NCBI GenBank assembly: GCA_030035585.1
Contig: CM057469.1
Coordinates: 18,904,501-18,968,500 of the forward strand
DNA length: 64,000 bases
From: Dugong dugon
Taxonomy: Eukaryota; Chordata; Mammalia; Sirenia; Dugongidae
Direction: 5' to 3'
Shown: piece by piece, positions 52,991 to 64,000 of the stretch
How the letters are laid out: each line of letters begins with the position of its first letter
Numbering within the stretch: position 1 is the first letter of the stretch
Notes under the pieces: model-generated
What the model was told of the DNA's origin: nothing
The model's database searches: none
What the model saw: only the letters and a program-made list of their open reading frames with translations
Position numbers and translations under genes: made by a program

Positions 52991-55796
52991 CTCCTGATTG
53001 CCTCATTATTTCCTTAAACCTGTTCGTATTTGTAATCCTACCACCGAAAACCCAAGCACCCTAGGCTTTCTCCTATTCCCCAATATCACATTCTGTATTG
53101 CTGAATAAAGGCATGCAGATTTGGATATCATTTTGACAAGTAACTTAATTACATATATTTTGAAAACCACAACGCTTAAAGATTAGCAGCTGGCAGTCAA
53201 TGCCTAACATATTGCACATCTAATTGGAGTCGTTTAGTAATACGCTTTCTACTTAAGAACACAGATACTTATTTCTTTTAATTTCAGAGATCACATAAAA
53301 AGACCATGAATTACAAGGAATTGTATTACAAAAATCATTCCTAGATTCTTACCTTAGGCAGACTGTAACAATTTTTAACAAACAGAAAGATTTCAAAGTC
53401 AACTGGATTCTTCTATTTACTTTTGTTTTCAAATGCACAAGAAATAACCAAATAATATTTAAAAAATCAATTAAAAAAAATCATTTGCTGACAAGGAGTG
53501 GAATTCACTTTTCCCGCTCTCTTAATTTCTGCCACAGCCTGACAAATCAATAAGCAAAGATGCAAGATGTATCCTGGCATTTATCTTGGTTCTCTTTGCC
53601 ATTTTCATGGAACCGTGAGAAAGCGATTTTCTCTTAATGCTAGTATTTAGCCTAGGTTCTGTGAATTCAATTGTTTTTCTTGGAAGTAGAGTGGGACCGA
53701 CACACACTGGAGTTGAGTTTGGGCTTTTTCGACTTGTTCCCTTGTGTTGAACCCAAAGGGAAGTTTCCTTATGCGGGATTAAAAGGTAAAGTATTAGTCT
53801 CCTACTTTACCCTCAGCTCTGGGCAGAATAATTATTCAAGGCCTGACATTTAATACATTAGTGATCACAGATATTGCCACTGAAAGCTTTCCCAACAAAG
53901 CAGGAACCAAAGAACCTTACATAGTGTCTAAGTTTAACTCATAAAAGTGAGGGAACTGTGAGGGAAGCATACCTACTGCAAGTGCAAGACACTATCAATT
54001 GTCTCTTTTATACAAGAGAAAGAACAGCTAAGCAAGGAGAACCATACATATAAAACAAGCATGAGCTTACATAGTGCATGGAACATCCAAATGCAACGTT
54101 TGAGAGTCTGGTTGTGAAGAATTGTTTAAGATAACATTGTTTACTCGACCCAGTGGGACCCGACCTCATAGGAATAATGTCTGCACTGCAATCTCTAGGC
54201 AAATAATAGACTGGAATGAAGGGAAAGGTAAGACAAAATTCTGTTTTGTATGCTGTATCTACATATTTTTTCTTCCTTGACGATGCTTTAACCCAATAGC
54301 TCTCTTTTCTAAGACAGCATAATCAAATTTTGGGGGGGAAGGAAGAATATATGATTCTCGTGTGTAGCACCTGTCACTTCCAAGCTCTTGTCTTTATTGC
54401 TTTGTTATTGATGCTTATTCCAAAATATTATTATTATGTCAATTATTTTGTTTTGACAACCACAAAGGGATATTTATTACCAGTGCTCTGCTTCAGACCA
54501 ATAGCACAATTGTTAAAATTTCAAATGTATATTTTACTAGCAGCTGTTGCTAAGAAATTTTTGTTTAAAAGACAAAAATGATCATTTGTTAAGGATCACC
54601 CTTATCGGGACATTAATATGCTGAATATGGTTTCCTCTTTCTCCAATGAAGAAGGAGGGGTATGTGTTTCTCAAGGTCACGGCCATCCCCTTCTTTTGCT
54701 CCCAATGTTCTAGTACACTGCTGGGACTACAGAGTGTGCTCAGAGGGTATTTGATAAACAGATGAAAGACTTAGGATTCAGCTGACTTCACTTCTGTTAT
54801 AAGCAGTGGGCACTGGTAAGAAATCATGGAGCACAACTAAAAGGAAAACATTTAAATTTCAGCTCTGCAGGGACTGTGGGAGGAGAGGAGAAGTCCTATC
54901 TGCAAAAAGAAAACTTGTCTTGAAAAATAAATGTATGTGAAGCTAAAGCCTAAAGGGGAGAAATGAGATGCTAGGCCTGATTGAATGTATCATCCTTGTC
55001 CACAATGAACTGGTTATCTTAATGGAACATAAGAAGGTAGTTTATTGTGCTTAGGTTTAAAAAAACAGTATTTAACTTGGGCTCTCTTAAAATAATTTGC
55101 TTTTAATTACACATAAGTAGGTACTTATTACGTTGAATCACTTACTTTTAGAATAAATTAATATTAATGCATACCAATACAGGGTATTATTCTATACCTG
55201 GTAATTTGCCAAAAATTTTTCTTGGTTATGACAGGAGCCCAAAGTGCTTCAGTGTGCACTAATCTAAGTCTATGTTGAATTCTTTGACATGCAAAATCAT
55301 CAACTTTTAGAGCTAGAAGGAATCCTGGAAATCACATACTCCAACTCTAATTTATAGAAGAAAGAATTCAGACCCAGCAGGGTGCAAGGACATGCACCAG
55401 AACAAACAGAAGGTGATGAGGCGTTCTGGGCCAGAGACTCCATCTCCTGCCCTAGTCCTGAGCCCAGTTCATTGTGCCTCTCTTCTGTGGAGCAGAATCT
55501 ATATTAATTATCCCTGAACTGTCTTATTTGGGTTTTTTCTCCCTTTCCAAAACTTTTAAAATATAATTGTTTGAGAATTTATGACTAATAATAATAAGCA
55601 GCTATGAATGCCCTCGTATTCTTAGAAGCATTACATATGATATGCAAAGTCATAGTCCTTGATATAGAAGAGATTCATTCTTAGAGACAAATACAAAGCA
55701 AGAAAAACATAAAAAGGATTTTGTCAAATTTGCTCAAATCAAGCTTTTTTTGTGTTTTAATCATGTGCACCAACATATGAAGACCAGATTCTATAA
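52991..55796. other. Apparently single-copy DNA, no gene recognised
   Basis: About 2.8 kb almost free of recognisable young repeats, unlike the rest of the window. A MIR/L2-age repeat core may lie at 55310-55500 ('agagctagaaggaatcctgg'). Short frames lack family resemblance. Low repeat content is compatible with conserved non-coding DNA but does not prove it. Confidence 0.45.
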
Positions 55797-55933
55797 ATCC
55801 GTTGCTATAGAGTCATAGCAACCCTAGAGGACAGAGTAGAACTGCTCCATACAGTTTCCAAGGAGCGACTGGTGGATTTGAACCACCGACCTTTTGGTTA
55901 ACAGCCAAATTCTTAACCACTATACCACCAGGA
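55797..55933 (-). mobile_element. AfroSINE, short form, tail-trimmed
   Basis: From 'ccgttgctatagagtcatag' (a deletion removes about 15 bp of the tail motif) to 'actataccaccagg'. B-box complement 'ggtggatttgaaccaccgacc'. Confidence 0.92.
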
Positions 55934-56319
55934 ATGATGCTAACAAGTGTAAATCAATGATCTTCTAACTTTTGTTCTTAAAATATTGCTCGGAACTCTA
56001 AAACAGATAACATGTAAAAGTGGAGCTGTTCTGCTTGAAACTGAAGAAGAGCGTTCCAAGAGCTCAGCCTCCTCTATCCTCCATCTGGAGGCCTCCATGG
56101 ATTTAAACGAATTTCTAGAAATGACCGGAACTAAGTCTAGACAATGACTGGAGTGAGTGCTGGCTGACCTGACCATTTCATCATGTTCAGAATGAGGTTA
56201 CTCCCTCTAGCAAGGACAAATTTATAGCTATTTACAGCTATTCCACTCTGTGATGAGTTCAAATATACCCGTTATCTCTCTTTTTAAGCTCTGTACGTTT
56301 CATTTGTTCTTTTTTTCCT

Positions 56320-57150
56320 TTTATTATGGCAAGGTTTTCAAACTGTAAGCTCTTTGGGGAGCTCATTAAAAATACAGCTTCCCAGTCTGGAGTCTTAAAA
56401 GTCTGTGAGCAGCCATCTAAGATACTCCACTGGTCTCACCCCTTCGGGAGCAAGGGAGAATGAAGAAAACAAGATATAAGGGAAAGATTCGTCCAGAGGA
56501 CTAATGGACCACAACTACCATGGCCTCCACCAGACTGAATCCAGTACAACTGGATAGTGCCCGGCTACCACCACTGACTGCTCTGACAGGGATCACAACA
56601 GAGGGTCCTGGACAGAGCTGGACAAAAATGTAGAACAAAATTCTAACTCACAAAAAAGATCAGACTTACTGGCCTGACAGAGACTGGAGAAACCTTGAGA
56701 GTGTGGCCCCTGGATACCCTTTTAGCTCAGGAATGAAGTCACTCCTGAGGTTCACCCTTCAGCCAAAGATTAGACAGCCCCATAAAACAAAACGAGACTA
56801 AAGGGGCACAACAGCCCAGGGACAAGGACTAGAAGACAGGATGGGACAGGAAAGCTGGTAATAGGGAACCCAAGGTCAAGAAGGGAGAGTGTTGACATGT
56901 CGTGGGGTTGTTAACCAACGTCATAAAACAATACGTGTACTAACTGTTTAATGAGAAACTGTTTGTTCTGTAAACCTTCATCTAAAGTACAATTAAAAAA
57001 AAAAAAAAATACAGCTTCCCAGACACCATCCCCCAAAATTCTCTTTCAGTAAGTCTGAGGTACAGCCCATCAATCTGCACTTCTAACAAGTACTTCAAGT
57101 GAATTGTGGAACCCTCTTTGAGAAACACTTCTCTGGTGCATCTAGTAAAG
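56320..57150 (-). mobile_element. MER5-like element split by L1
   Basis: Outer sequence at 56320-56385 and 57005-57150 ('gtaagctctttggggagctc', 'cccatcaatctgcacttct', 'tggaaccctctttgagaaac') is MER5-like. The halves are separated by an L1 3'UTR. Confidence 0.65.
56386..57004 (+). mobile_element. L1 3'UTR insertion with TSD
   Basis: The UTR copy from 'tctggagtcttaaaagtctgtg' to 'aaagtacaatt' plus A tail is flanked by aaaaatacagcttcccag at 56368-56385 and 57005-57022 (18 bp, perfect). It is the same UTR subtype as 10069-10725 ('gcagccatctaagata', 'tcagccaaagattagacag'). Confidence 0.94.
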
Positions 57151-57349
57151 TGCCTTACACATGACACTTAGGTATAATACTTATTTCCTGAATTTAATTT
57201 TGTTTTCACCATAGTAACTAAAGAGGGGCTGGACATTTTCAAGTCCTAATGATTATACAAATTATGATAGTACTAATCCAATAATGTATATTAAATTGAG
57301 ATAGGTCTATAGGCTTTTGACCGTATATGTGGGGCCTTTGAGTAAGCTG
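57151..57349. other. Unassigned
   Basis: Short AT-rich stretch without recognised features. Confidence 0.4.
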
Positions 57350-58090
57350 GAACACTAACAAGCAACAAATAGAAAAACTATTAGTAAATCAAAAATAGAA
57401 GGAATCTTCTTTAATGTGATACAGTTTTTCTGTCTGAAATCAGCAACTAACATAGCTAATGGTAAAACACTAAGATAGTCATTTAAAAATCTGAAAAAGA
57501 CTGAAGTGTAAAGTATACACCCTATCACCACAACTATTTGATGTTGTTCTGATAATTTTAGCAAATGCAAAAAAATGAGAAAAAAAGCTTAATTCTTGGA
57601 AAAGAAGAGATTAAATTATCCTTTTTTTCTTGCAGTTGTCATATTTGTGTGGACAGAAACCCCAAGAGAATCAACTGAAATACTGTTGGAAAAAGTAAGA
57701 GAACTCGGTAAAGTGGCTGGTTATAAAATCAATATTAAAAAATAGCTTTCCTATAAACCAGTTACAAAATATAGTGGGAAAAATTCTAATTCAAAATAGC
57801 AGCTAAAGTGTGTAAAATGCTTAGGTATAAACGGCATAAGAAATGTAAGGAACTTTAAGAAGAAAACTAAAAATCTCTCCTAAAACACACGGAAGAAGAC
57901 TTGAATAAGTGAAGAGGCATGTCCTGTCCCCAGTAGGAATAATTTACTATTAAAAGGCTGTCATTTCTCCCCAAATTAATCTACATTTTTAACTCAGTTT
58001 CAATAAAAACCTCAAACAATTTTATTAGAAATTAAGAACGTGATTCTAAAGTTAATCTGGAATAAAAAATACATAACTATATCCAAATGT
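57350..58090 (+). pseudogene. L1 ORF2 mid-C-terminal relic
   Basis: 'gctggttataaaatcaatatt', 'cctataaaccagttacaaaa', 'aaaatgcttaggtataaac' and 'agttaatctggaataaaaaa' are standard L1 ORF2 sequence between the reverse transcriptase and the C-terminus. Frames are broken throughout, and both ends are truncated. Confidence 0.85.
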
Positions 58091-58814
58091 GATGGTAAAA
58101 TTTAGCAAATGTCTGTTTTAAGGAACTTCAACATTTATTCCTTTTCTTTATAACTTCATGAAGTACAGTAAGATCGTCTCCATTTAATTTTCATTTTATA
58201 GTTGGGAAACTGAGGCACAGATGGCTAGCCTTCACCTGAACCCTCCTCCTGTGAACACTGTGCTTTCGTCACTAGACCTGTGCTGTCTCCAGTGATAATA
58301 GATTTTCCTCATTATTTTTTTTTTCTTTTTATTTCATCAGACTTTTGGTTCAATACCTGAATCTTCCATGGAAATAATAAAACCCCACTCATACGTCACT
58401 GCTGGTATCTGTTATGATTATACCCAGATTCTCATCTATTTCTTTGACAGTAGTTTTATATATCCCAGTTACTGTTATTTCTACGTGGCTCAACTAGCAA
58501 CCTAATTTTATAGTCCTCTGCAGATACACCCGTTTTTACCCTCCTTTCAAGTTCTCCTTGGTGTAGAGTAAAATACAGCTCTCCTGCTGGACGTTTTTCT
58601 CATAAGGATTCTGTGTACTTTACCTGTATTTAGTCACCTCAATCCTCTCACCTGTTCCAGTATTGGCCCTGAAAATCTAACTCACTGAAGTATTCAAATT
58701 CTCTTTGTCCCCGAAGAATTTGGCAATCACCAAGAAAAATGGTGTATCTTCACTAGTCGATTTTTAAAAATAATATTGTATTACAAAAAACACTGAATAT
58801 TTTTGGTGAACCAA
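58091..58814. other. Unassigned DNA
   Basis: A MIR/L2-style core patch may lie at 58150-58260 ('gttgggaaactgaggcacag'). Nothing else is recognised. Confidence 0.4.
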
Positions 58815-58992
58815 AATACCAAACAAGTTGCTGCTGAGTTGATTCCAAATCATGGCGACCTCATGTGTGTCAGAGTGGAACTGTGTTCCCTAGAGTTTTC
58901 AACGGCTGATTTTTAAGAAGTAGGTCATAATCTTTCTTTCAAGTTGCCTCCAGGGGGACTTGAACACCCAACTTTTTGGTTAGCAGCTGTCT
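58815..58992 (-). mobile_element. AfroSINE, long form
   Basis: From 'accaaacaagttgctgctga' to 'tttttggttagcagctgtct'. The final part of the head is lost, and a short (CTG)n/(TAA)n stretch follows at 59000-59036. Confidence 0.88.
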
Positions 58993-59029
58993 ATTTTAAT
59001 GCTGCTGCTGCTGCTAATGGTAATAGTAA

Positions 59030-59785
59030 TAATAAACGTTTGTTAAGTGCTCACTGTGTGCCAGGAATTGCTCTCTAAGCACTTACAGGCATTAACTTAT
59101 GTAATCTCAACAACCCTATTACTCAGTTATATTTATCATTCCTATATTACAGAGGCAGAAGCTGAGGAACAGAGAGGTAAAAACAACTTTCTTATAGTAA
59201 AAAGCAAAACCAAACAAAAACAAAACATCACTAAACAACTGAGCTGGGATATATTTTTATCTTTCTATCCAGGTTATAACTGGGACAATTAATAGCAACT
59301 ATAGCACACTTTTAATATGGGAATATGCAGATTGCATAGTTTTTTCAGACCTGTTACTCACCCAAAGTACTGTACTAATTTTGCATTTAAAAACCCATAA
59401 TTAGAAATTAAGATCCTATTTGATTTCAAAAATATATCTGTGTATTGTGTGGGACAGAGGTCACCTACCCAAGAGTATGCAAATTCCCCCCAAATCACCC
59501 ATCAAGCATTAGAAGAGCTTGACACAAATTCAAAAAGCTTGTCAGGGTTTTTTTTAAAATTCTCCCCTAGAGAAGGACCTTTCCAAATAATTAATAGTGG
59601 AGGGCTCTGTTCCAAGCGCATTCCAGTGATCATTTTTGAAGTCTTTCTGTCTGGCCGTGGTATTGAGTTTCCACACAGATGCTGCCACTGCGACTATTCA
59701 ACCTAGCACTCAACCTAGCAGTGTTTTCATTTATTCAAATACTACTCCGTGCCTCATATTTAGTTGTTGCTCAACAATATTGTCC
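59030..59785. other. L2/MIR3-like core then unassigned DNA
   Basis: 59035-59200 carries 'gtgctcactgtgtgccagga', 'acaaccctattactcag' and 'gaagctgaggaacagagagg', an L2/MIR3 core. 59290-59785 has nothing recognised; the 88-residue frame there is unremarkable. Confidence 0.6.
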
Positions 59786-60263
59786 TGTGTAACCTGACCC
59801 TATGAATGCCAGTAAATTTCCATTAGTCCTTAAACTAGCCCAAGCCAGATTTGGCCCGCCCCACACGCGCAGAAGGGCCCTGTGACCGTTAATTGACCTC
59901 AACAGCGGACACAGCAGCAGGTGGAAGAAATCAGAAGGAAAATCATCACCTGGACCCCATTCTGAATGAGAGATCCTACAAGACCACATCATGTCCTGTT
60001 TCCTGGCCTACAGCGTCTTCCCTACGTGTTCCTTCTAGAATTTTCCCTCCCCAGTACACCTGCACAGCTGCCATCTTGCTATCCAAATCACACATAAGCC
60101 CTGCTTCCCCATAGCTTGGGAAGTTGGAGCTGAGGAACTTCCTCCCAGCTCCTTGCTCTGCGCATTGCAATAAAGCTACTTTCTCTTTCTCAAAGACCAA
60201 TGTCCTGATCATTAGTAAGTCTGAGCGCAATGGACAAGAACTCACCCTCCGGGGTTCAGCAAC
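59786..60263 (+). mobile_element. Class I ERV-like LTR
   Basis: It begins near 'tgtgtaacctgaccctatga' and ends '...ggggttcagcaaca', with AATAAA at about 60170 and a U5-like 'tctgagcgcaatggacaag' stretch. This is the layout of a gammaretrovirus-like LTR. No internal viral genes or second LTR are seen, so it is treated as a solo LTR. Frames of 70-111 residues are shadows. Confidence 0.6.
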
Positions 60264-60399
60264 ACCTGTATGGATGGTTGGAAGGATGGACGCGTTAATA
60301 AACGACCTCATTATTCATTGTTCTCCTCTGATTTGAGCAGAGTGTTGGTCATCAGAATATGCAAGGGGAGTGGTCTCCAGGTACAAAGAAGCTAGCTGT

Positions 60400-61347
60400 C
60401 TTAGTTTCCTGGTGCTGCTGTAACAGAAATACCACAATTGGGTGGCTTTAAAGAACAGAAATTTATTTTTTCATAGTTCTGTAGGTTAAAAGTCCAAATC
60501 AGGGTCTTGGCCATATTGATTTCTTCCTTATATGTAGTCCTGGGCGTTCCTTGGTTCCTTGGCTTGTAGACCATCCTCACATGGCCTCTGTCTTCCTCCG
60601 TGTGTGTGCGTGTGCGTGTGTCTGTGTCTATGCTGCTCTTTTTTTTAGATTTTTTTTATTATGCTTTAGGTGAAAGTTTACAGAACAAATTAGTTTCTCA
60701 TTCAACAAGTTATACACAGATTGTTTTGTGACGTTGGTTGCAATCCTCACAATGTGTCAACACTCTCCCCTTCTCTACCCCAGGCTCCCTGTTTCTATTT
60801 GTCCATTTTTCCTGTCCGTTCCTGCCTTCCCGTCTTTGCTTTTGGGCGGATGTTGCCCATTTGGTCTTGTATACATGGTTGAACTAAGAAGCACATTCCT
60901 CACGTGTGTTATTATTTGTTTTATAGACCTGTCTAGTCTTTGGCTGAAGGGTGAACTTTGGGAGTGCCTTAGCTCTGAGTTGAAAGGGTTTCTGGGAGCC
61001 ATAGTCTCGGGAGTTCCTCCTGTTTCTGTCAGACCAGTAAGTCTGGTCTTTTTTTGTGTGAATTTGAATTTTGTTCTACGTTTTTCTCCCACTCTGTCCA
61101 GGATATGCTGCTCTTTCTATAACTCAGAAGTGATTTGATTTAGGATCCACTCCACACAGATATGACCTCAACTGATTGATTGATTACATTACACTAGATG
61201 GCATTATAGAAGATTATTATATTACATTGTGGTAGGTGATTGCATTACATTATGTTACCTGTAAAGTAATTACATTACAGTACATCCATGGGTGTAGGGG
61301 TTAGGATTCTAACACATATTTTAGGGGGACACAATTCAATCCATAAC
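60400..61347 (+). mobile_element. LTR-like repeat split by L1
   Basis: The same family as 5044 and 27577: 'cttagtttcctggtgctgctg' at 60400 and 'gggggacacaattcaatcc' at 61324. An L1 lies at 60642-61103. The right half holds a local series of 'attacatt' repeats (61180-61280). Confidence 0.82.
60642..61103 (-). mobile_element. L1 3'UTR insertion with TSD
   Basis: Complement of the L1 3' end ('attatgctttaggtgaaagtt ... cactctgtccagga'). The 13-bp duplication tatgctgctcttt lies at 60629-60641 and 61104-61116. Frames of 136 (plus) and 105 (minus) residues are UTR shadows. Confidence 0.95.
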
Positions 61348-62214
61348 ACTGATTTAGTGAGGAAACCATGATAAAAAACGTAATGTTGGAAATGTTGAAC
61401 ATACTAAGAAAAAAAGAAGTAAAAGGCAGTATGTGCACTCTTGAATTCTTGTATTTTATTTTCCTTGCTCCTGGATCACCCATTCTCAGCTCAGCTGTGG
61501 TCACTTGGTGATGAGACTCTTGTCCCTCTGGACTTAATGTGCTGCTTCTGATTGTTGACAACCCCCACTCCCTCACATTTGGTATCTAAAAGGTCATTTA
61601 ATTCATAACAGCATAAAATAACTCCAAATAGACTAAAATTAGGACTTCACAGTTTTTGCCTCATGTAAGCAAAATGAAGATTCTGGCAGTAATCTTTCTT
61701 AATATCTTTCATCTGAAGTTTTTTTTTTTTTAAAGTGCATATAATGTCAAGTGGAAGACTGACATCCTGTCCACACATTACATATAAATGTAGTCTTCCC
61801 TGGCTAGAAGCTAATCCAAATAAGTGTTTCTGAATCTAGAGGGCTTCAGAAAAAGAAAAAGAACTGATTCAAAATCTGTACCCACAAAAACCAAATTGAA
61901 TTTCTGTTGCAAAAGAAAATAAAAATGCTTCATGCATGGTAGTTGGGAGGAAAAAAACCCCAAACTCTTAGGCAAACTAGACACTGCAAGGTATCAGCAA
62001 CATCATCGCTGAAAATTCACTGAGAAACCACAATGTATGTGGTGCTGTGGTTGATGCAATATATAGAAGATATGGAATTCCACCCTCTAATGACTTACAC
62101 ATTAAAGAAGTTAATAACAATGATACAAATGTATGTTATCAAATTTCTCAATCAGCTCATTTGAATTTTTTTGCTTCATTCAATTTCAAATTGCCTTTTT
62201 GTAAGACAGCCTTT
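61348..62214. other. Unassigned DNA
   Basis: No recognisable gene or repeat. T tract at about 61720-61732. Confidence 0.4.
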
Positions 62215-62465
62215 TTTATTTATTTATTTTTTTATTGTACTTCAGGTGAAGGCTTACAGAACAAATAGTTTCTCATGAAACAGTAGTACACATGTTATTT
62301 TATGACATTGGTTAACAACTCCACAACATATCAACCCTCTAACTTCTCAACCTTTTTTTTTTTTTTTTGGTGAAAATACACATAGCCAAAGATACACCAT
62401 TTCAAAAATTTCCACATGCACACTTCAGTGACATTGACTACGCTCTTCCAGTTGTGCTGTGACTC
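62215..62465 (-). mobile_element. L1 3'-end fragments of two ages
   Basis: 62220-62345 is a degenerate L1 3' terminus complement ('tttattgtacttcaggtgaagg'). 62350-62462 ('ggtgaaaatacacatagcc', 'cttcagtgacattgactac') matches the left end of the older UTR at 36.05 kb. Confidence 0.75.
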
Positions 62466-63430
62466 TCACTTAAGATGAAGGCTTACAGAACAAAATAGTT
62501 TCTCATTTAGCAGTTACTACAAATGTTGCCCTATGACAACAGTTGACAATCTCACAACACATCAACAATATCCTTACTCAAACTTGGGTTCTCTATCACC
62601 AGCTTCCTCATCCCCTTCTGCCTTCTGGCCCTTGTCACTGGACTCCTGTACCTCGTTAGTCTCCTTTGGTTTTACAGGGCTGTCCACTCCCAGGCTGAAC
62701 AGTGAACCTCGGAGGTAACTTCACCACTGAGCTAAAAGGGTGTCTGGGGGCCATACTCTTGGGGTTTCTCCAGTCTCCTTTAGACCAGTAAATCTGGTCT
62801 TTTTTTTTTTTTTTTTTTTTTTTTGGTGAGTTAGAATTATGCTCTACATCCTTCTCCAGCTCTGTCCAGAACCCTCTGTTGTGATCCCTGTCAGAGCAGT
62901 CAGTGGTGGTAGCCAGGCACCATCTAGATGTACGGACTCAGTCCGGTGGAGGCCTTGGTAGCTGTGGACCATTAGTCCTTCAGACTAATCTTTTCCTTGT
63001 ATCCTGTTCTCTTCATTCTCCCTTGCTCCCGAAGGGATGAGACCAGTGGAGTATCTTAGATGGCCGCTCACAGGCTTTTAAGACTCCAGACACTACTCAC
63101 CAAGGTAGAATGTAGAGCATTGTCTTTATAAGCTGTGTCATGCCAATTGAGCTAGATGTTCCCCGGGACCATGGTCCCCAGAGCCCTCCGCCCAGCAATT
63201 CAGTTCCTCAGGGAGTTTGGATGTGTCTATGGGGCTTCCATGACCTTTCCTTGTACAAGTTGTGCTAGTTTCCCCTGTACTGTGTACTGTCTCACCCTTC
63301 ACCCAAGATACCACTTATCTATTGCCTATTTAATATTCCCCCCCACCCCTCCCATCCCTGGTAACCAACAAAGATAGTTACATTTTGTGTGTGAACTTTT
63401 TCATCGGTTTTTACAATAGAGGTCTCATAC
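62466..63430 (-). mobile_element. L1 3'UTR
   Basis: A long, nearly complete UTR on the minus strand. A T tract at 62801-62824 marks an internal A-rich segment. It contains 'gagcagtcagtggtggtagc', 'ccattagtccttcagactaat' and 'ggcttttaagactccagac'. It joins directly to ORF2 at about 63430. Confidence 0.9.
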
Positions 63431-64000
63431 AATATTTGTCCTTTTGTGATTGACTTATTTCACTCAGCATAATGTCCTCCACTTTCATCCATATTATGAG
63501 ATGCTTCACAGATTCATTGTTGTTCTTTCTCGTTGCATAGTACTCCATTGTGTGTATGTACCATAGTTTGTTTATCCATTCATCTGTTGATGGGCATCTA
63601 GGTTGTTTCCATCATTTTGCTATTGTGAACAATGCTGCCATGAACATAGGTGTGCATATTGCTATTCGAGTGACGACTCTTATTTCTCTGGGATCTATTC
63701 CTAGGAGTGGGATTGCTGGATTGAATGGTATGTCTATTTCTAGCTTTCTGAGGAAGCACCATATCATTTTCCAAAATGGTTGTATAATTTTGCATTCCCA
63801 CCAGCAGTGCATAAGAGTTCACATCTCCCCGCAGTCCCTCCAACATTTGTTATTTCCAGTGTTTTTGATTCGTGCCAGTAATGCCGGGGTGAGATGGTAT
63901 CTCATTGTGGTTTTAATTTGCATTTCTCTAATGGCTAGTGGTCGTGAGCATTTCCTCATGTGTCTGTTGGACGTTTGAATGTCTTCTTTGGTGAAGTGTC
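63431..64000 (-). pseudogene. L1 ORF2p C-terminus, running off the window
   Basis: Minus-strand translation gives CWWECKIIQPFWKMIWCFL, NPAIPLLGID and FMAALFTIAK, the C-terminal region of L1 ORF2p. Frames shift between 63598 and 63846. The element continues past position 64000, so its length and intactness are unknown. Confidence 0.92.

Noticed and set aside
60728-61138. 136-residue plus-strand frame
   Set aside because: It lies inside a minus-strand L1 3'UTR; frames with similar wording recur at 22813 and 26039 in other copies of the same UTR.
63550-63978. 142-residue plus-strand frame, the longest open frame listed
   Set aside because: It is antisense to the L1 ORF2 C-terminus, which is clearly encoded on the minus strand.

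Overview
The window is nuclear DNA of a placental mammal, most likely an elephant or another paenungulate afrotherian. This is inferred from the repeats. More than twenty copies belong to a tRNA-headed SINE whose tail matches an RTE LINE (the AfroSINE type). Many 5'-truncated L1 copies share one afrotherian-type 3'UTR. Mammal-wide ancient repeats (MIR, L2, MER5, MaLR, old L1) fill much of the rest. No bacterial operon, CRISPR array, structural RNA gene or complete protein-coding gene was found. The longest open frames are L1 relics, repeat shadows or chance frames in GC-rich DNA.

Layout. 1-5.0 kb: ancient repeats, three SINEs and a recent L1 3'UTR insertion. 5.0-11 kb: an LTR-like repeat, stacked L1 copies (one holding a long foldback) and two generations of L1 3'UTR. 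11-16 kb: little-repeated DNA, an LTR, a MaLR piece, two SINEs, an ERVL LTR fragment and an L1 3'UTR. 16.56-17.9 kb: a CpG island, the one strong sign of a host gene. On the minus strand it has a YY1-type start (CAAGATGGCGG), a 31-nt coding exon beginning MAEDREWEST, and a consensus splice donor. The plus strand carries an independent donor-like site and a facing YY1-type ATG. A perfect 19-bp inverted repeat lies at the island edge. No downstream exon could be assigned on either strand. 18.3-28 kb: an L1 insertion, a nested L1/RTE/SINE stack, MIR/L2, and a SINE split by an L1. 28.75-31.5 kb: an L1 with ORF1 end, ORF2 start, a large internal deletion, ORF2 end and 3'UTR. 32-41 kb: mostly low-repeat DNA with MIR, MER5, an older L1 3'UTR and SINEs. 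41.5-43.6 kb: a four-layer nest (old repeat, SINE, Tigger-like DNA transposon, L1). 45-51 kb: SINEs, an ERVL-type LTR with a tRNA-Leu-like primer site, an inverted-repeat pair, an RTE fragment and MIRs. 51-60 kb: an old L1 3' region, a small CpG cluster, about 2.8 kb of apparently unique DNA, MER5 split by L1, and L1 ORF2. 59.8-64 kb: a class I ERV-like LTR, an LTR-like repeat split by L1, and a minus-strand L1 running off the end.

The L1 lineage appears to have supplied the retrotransposition machinery and inserted repeatedly, mostly leaving 3'UTR-only copies with target-site duplications. The RTE shares its 3' tail with the SINEs, which implies it mobilised them. The island probably drives a gene transcribed leftward out of view, with possible antisense or bidirectional output. 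All family names come from recognising sequence by eye; no database search was possible.
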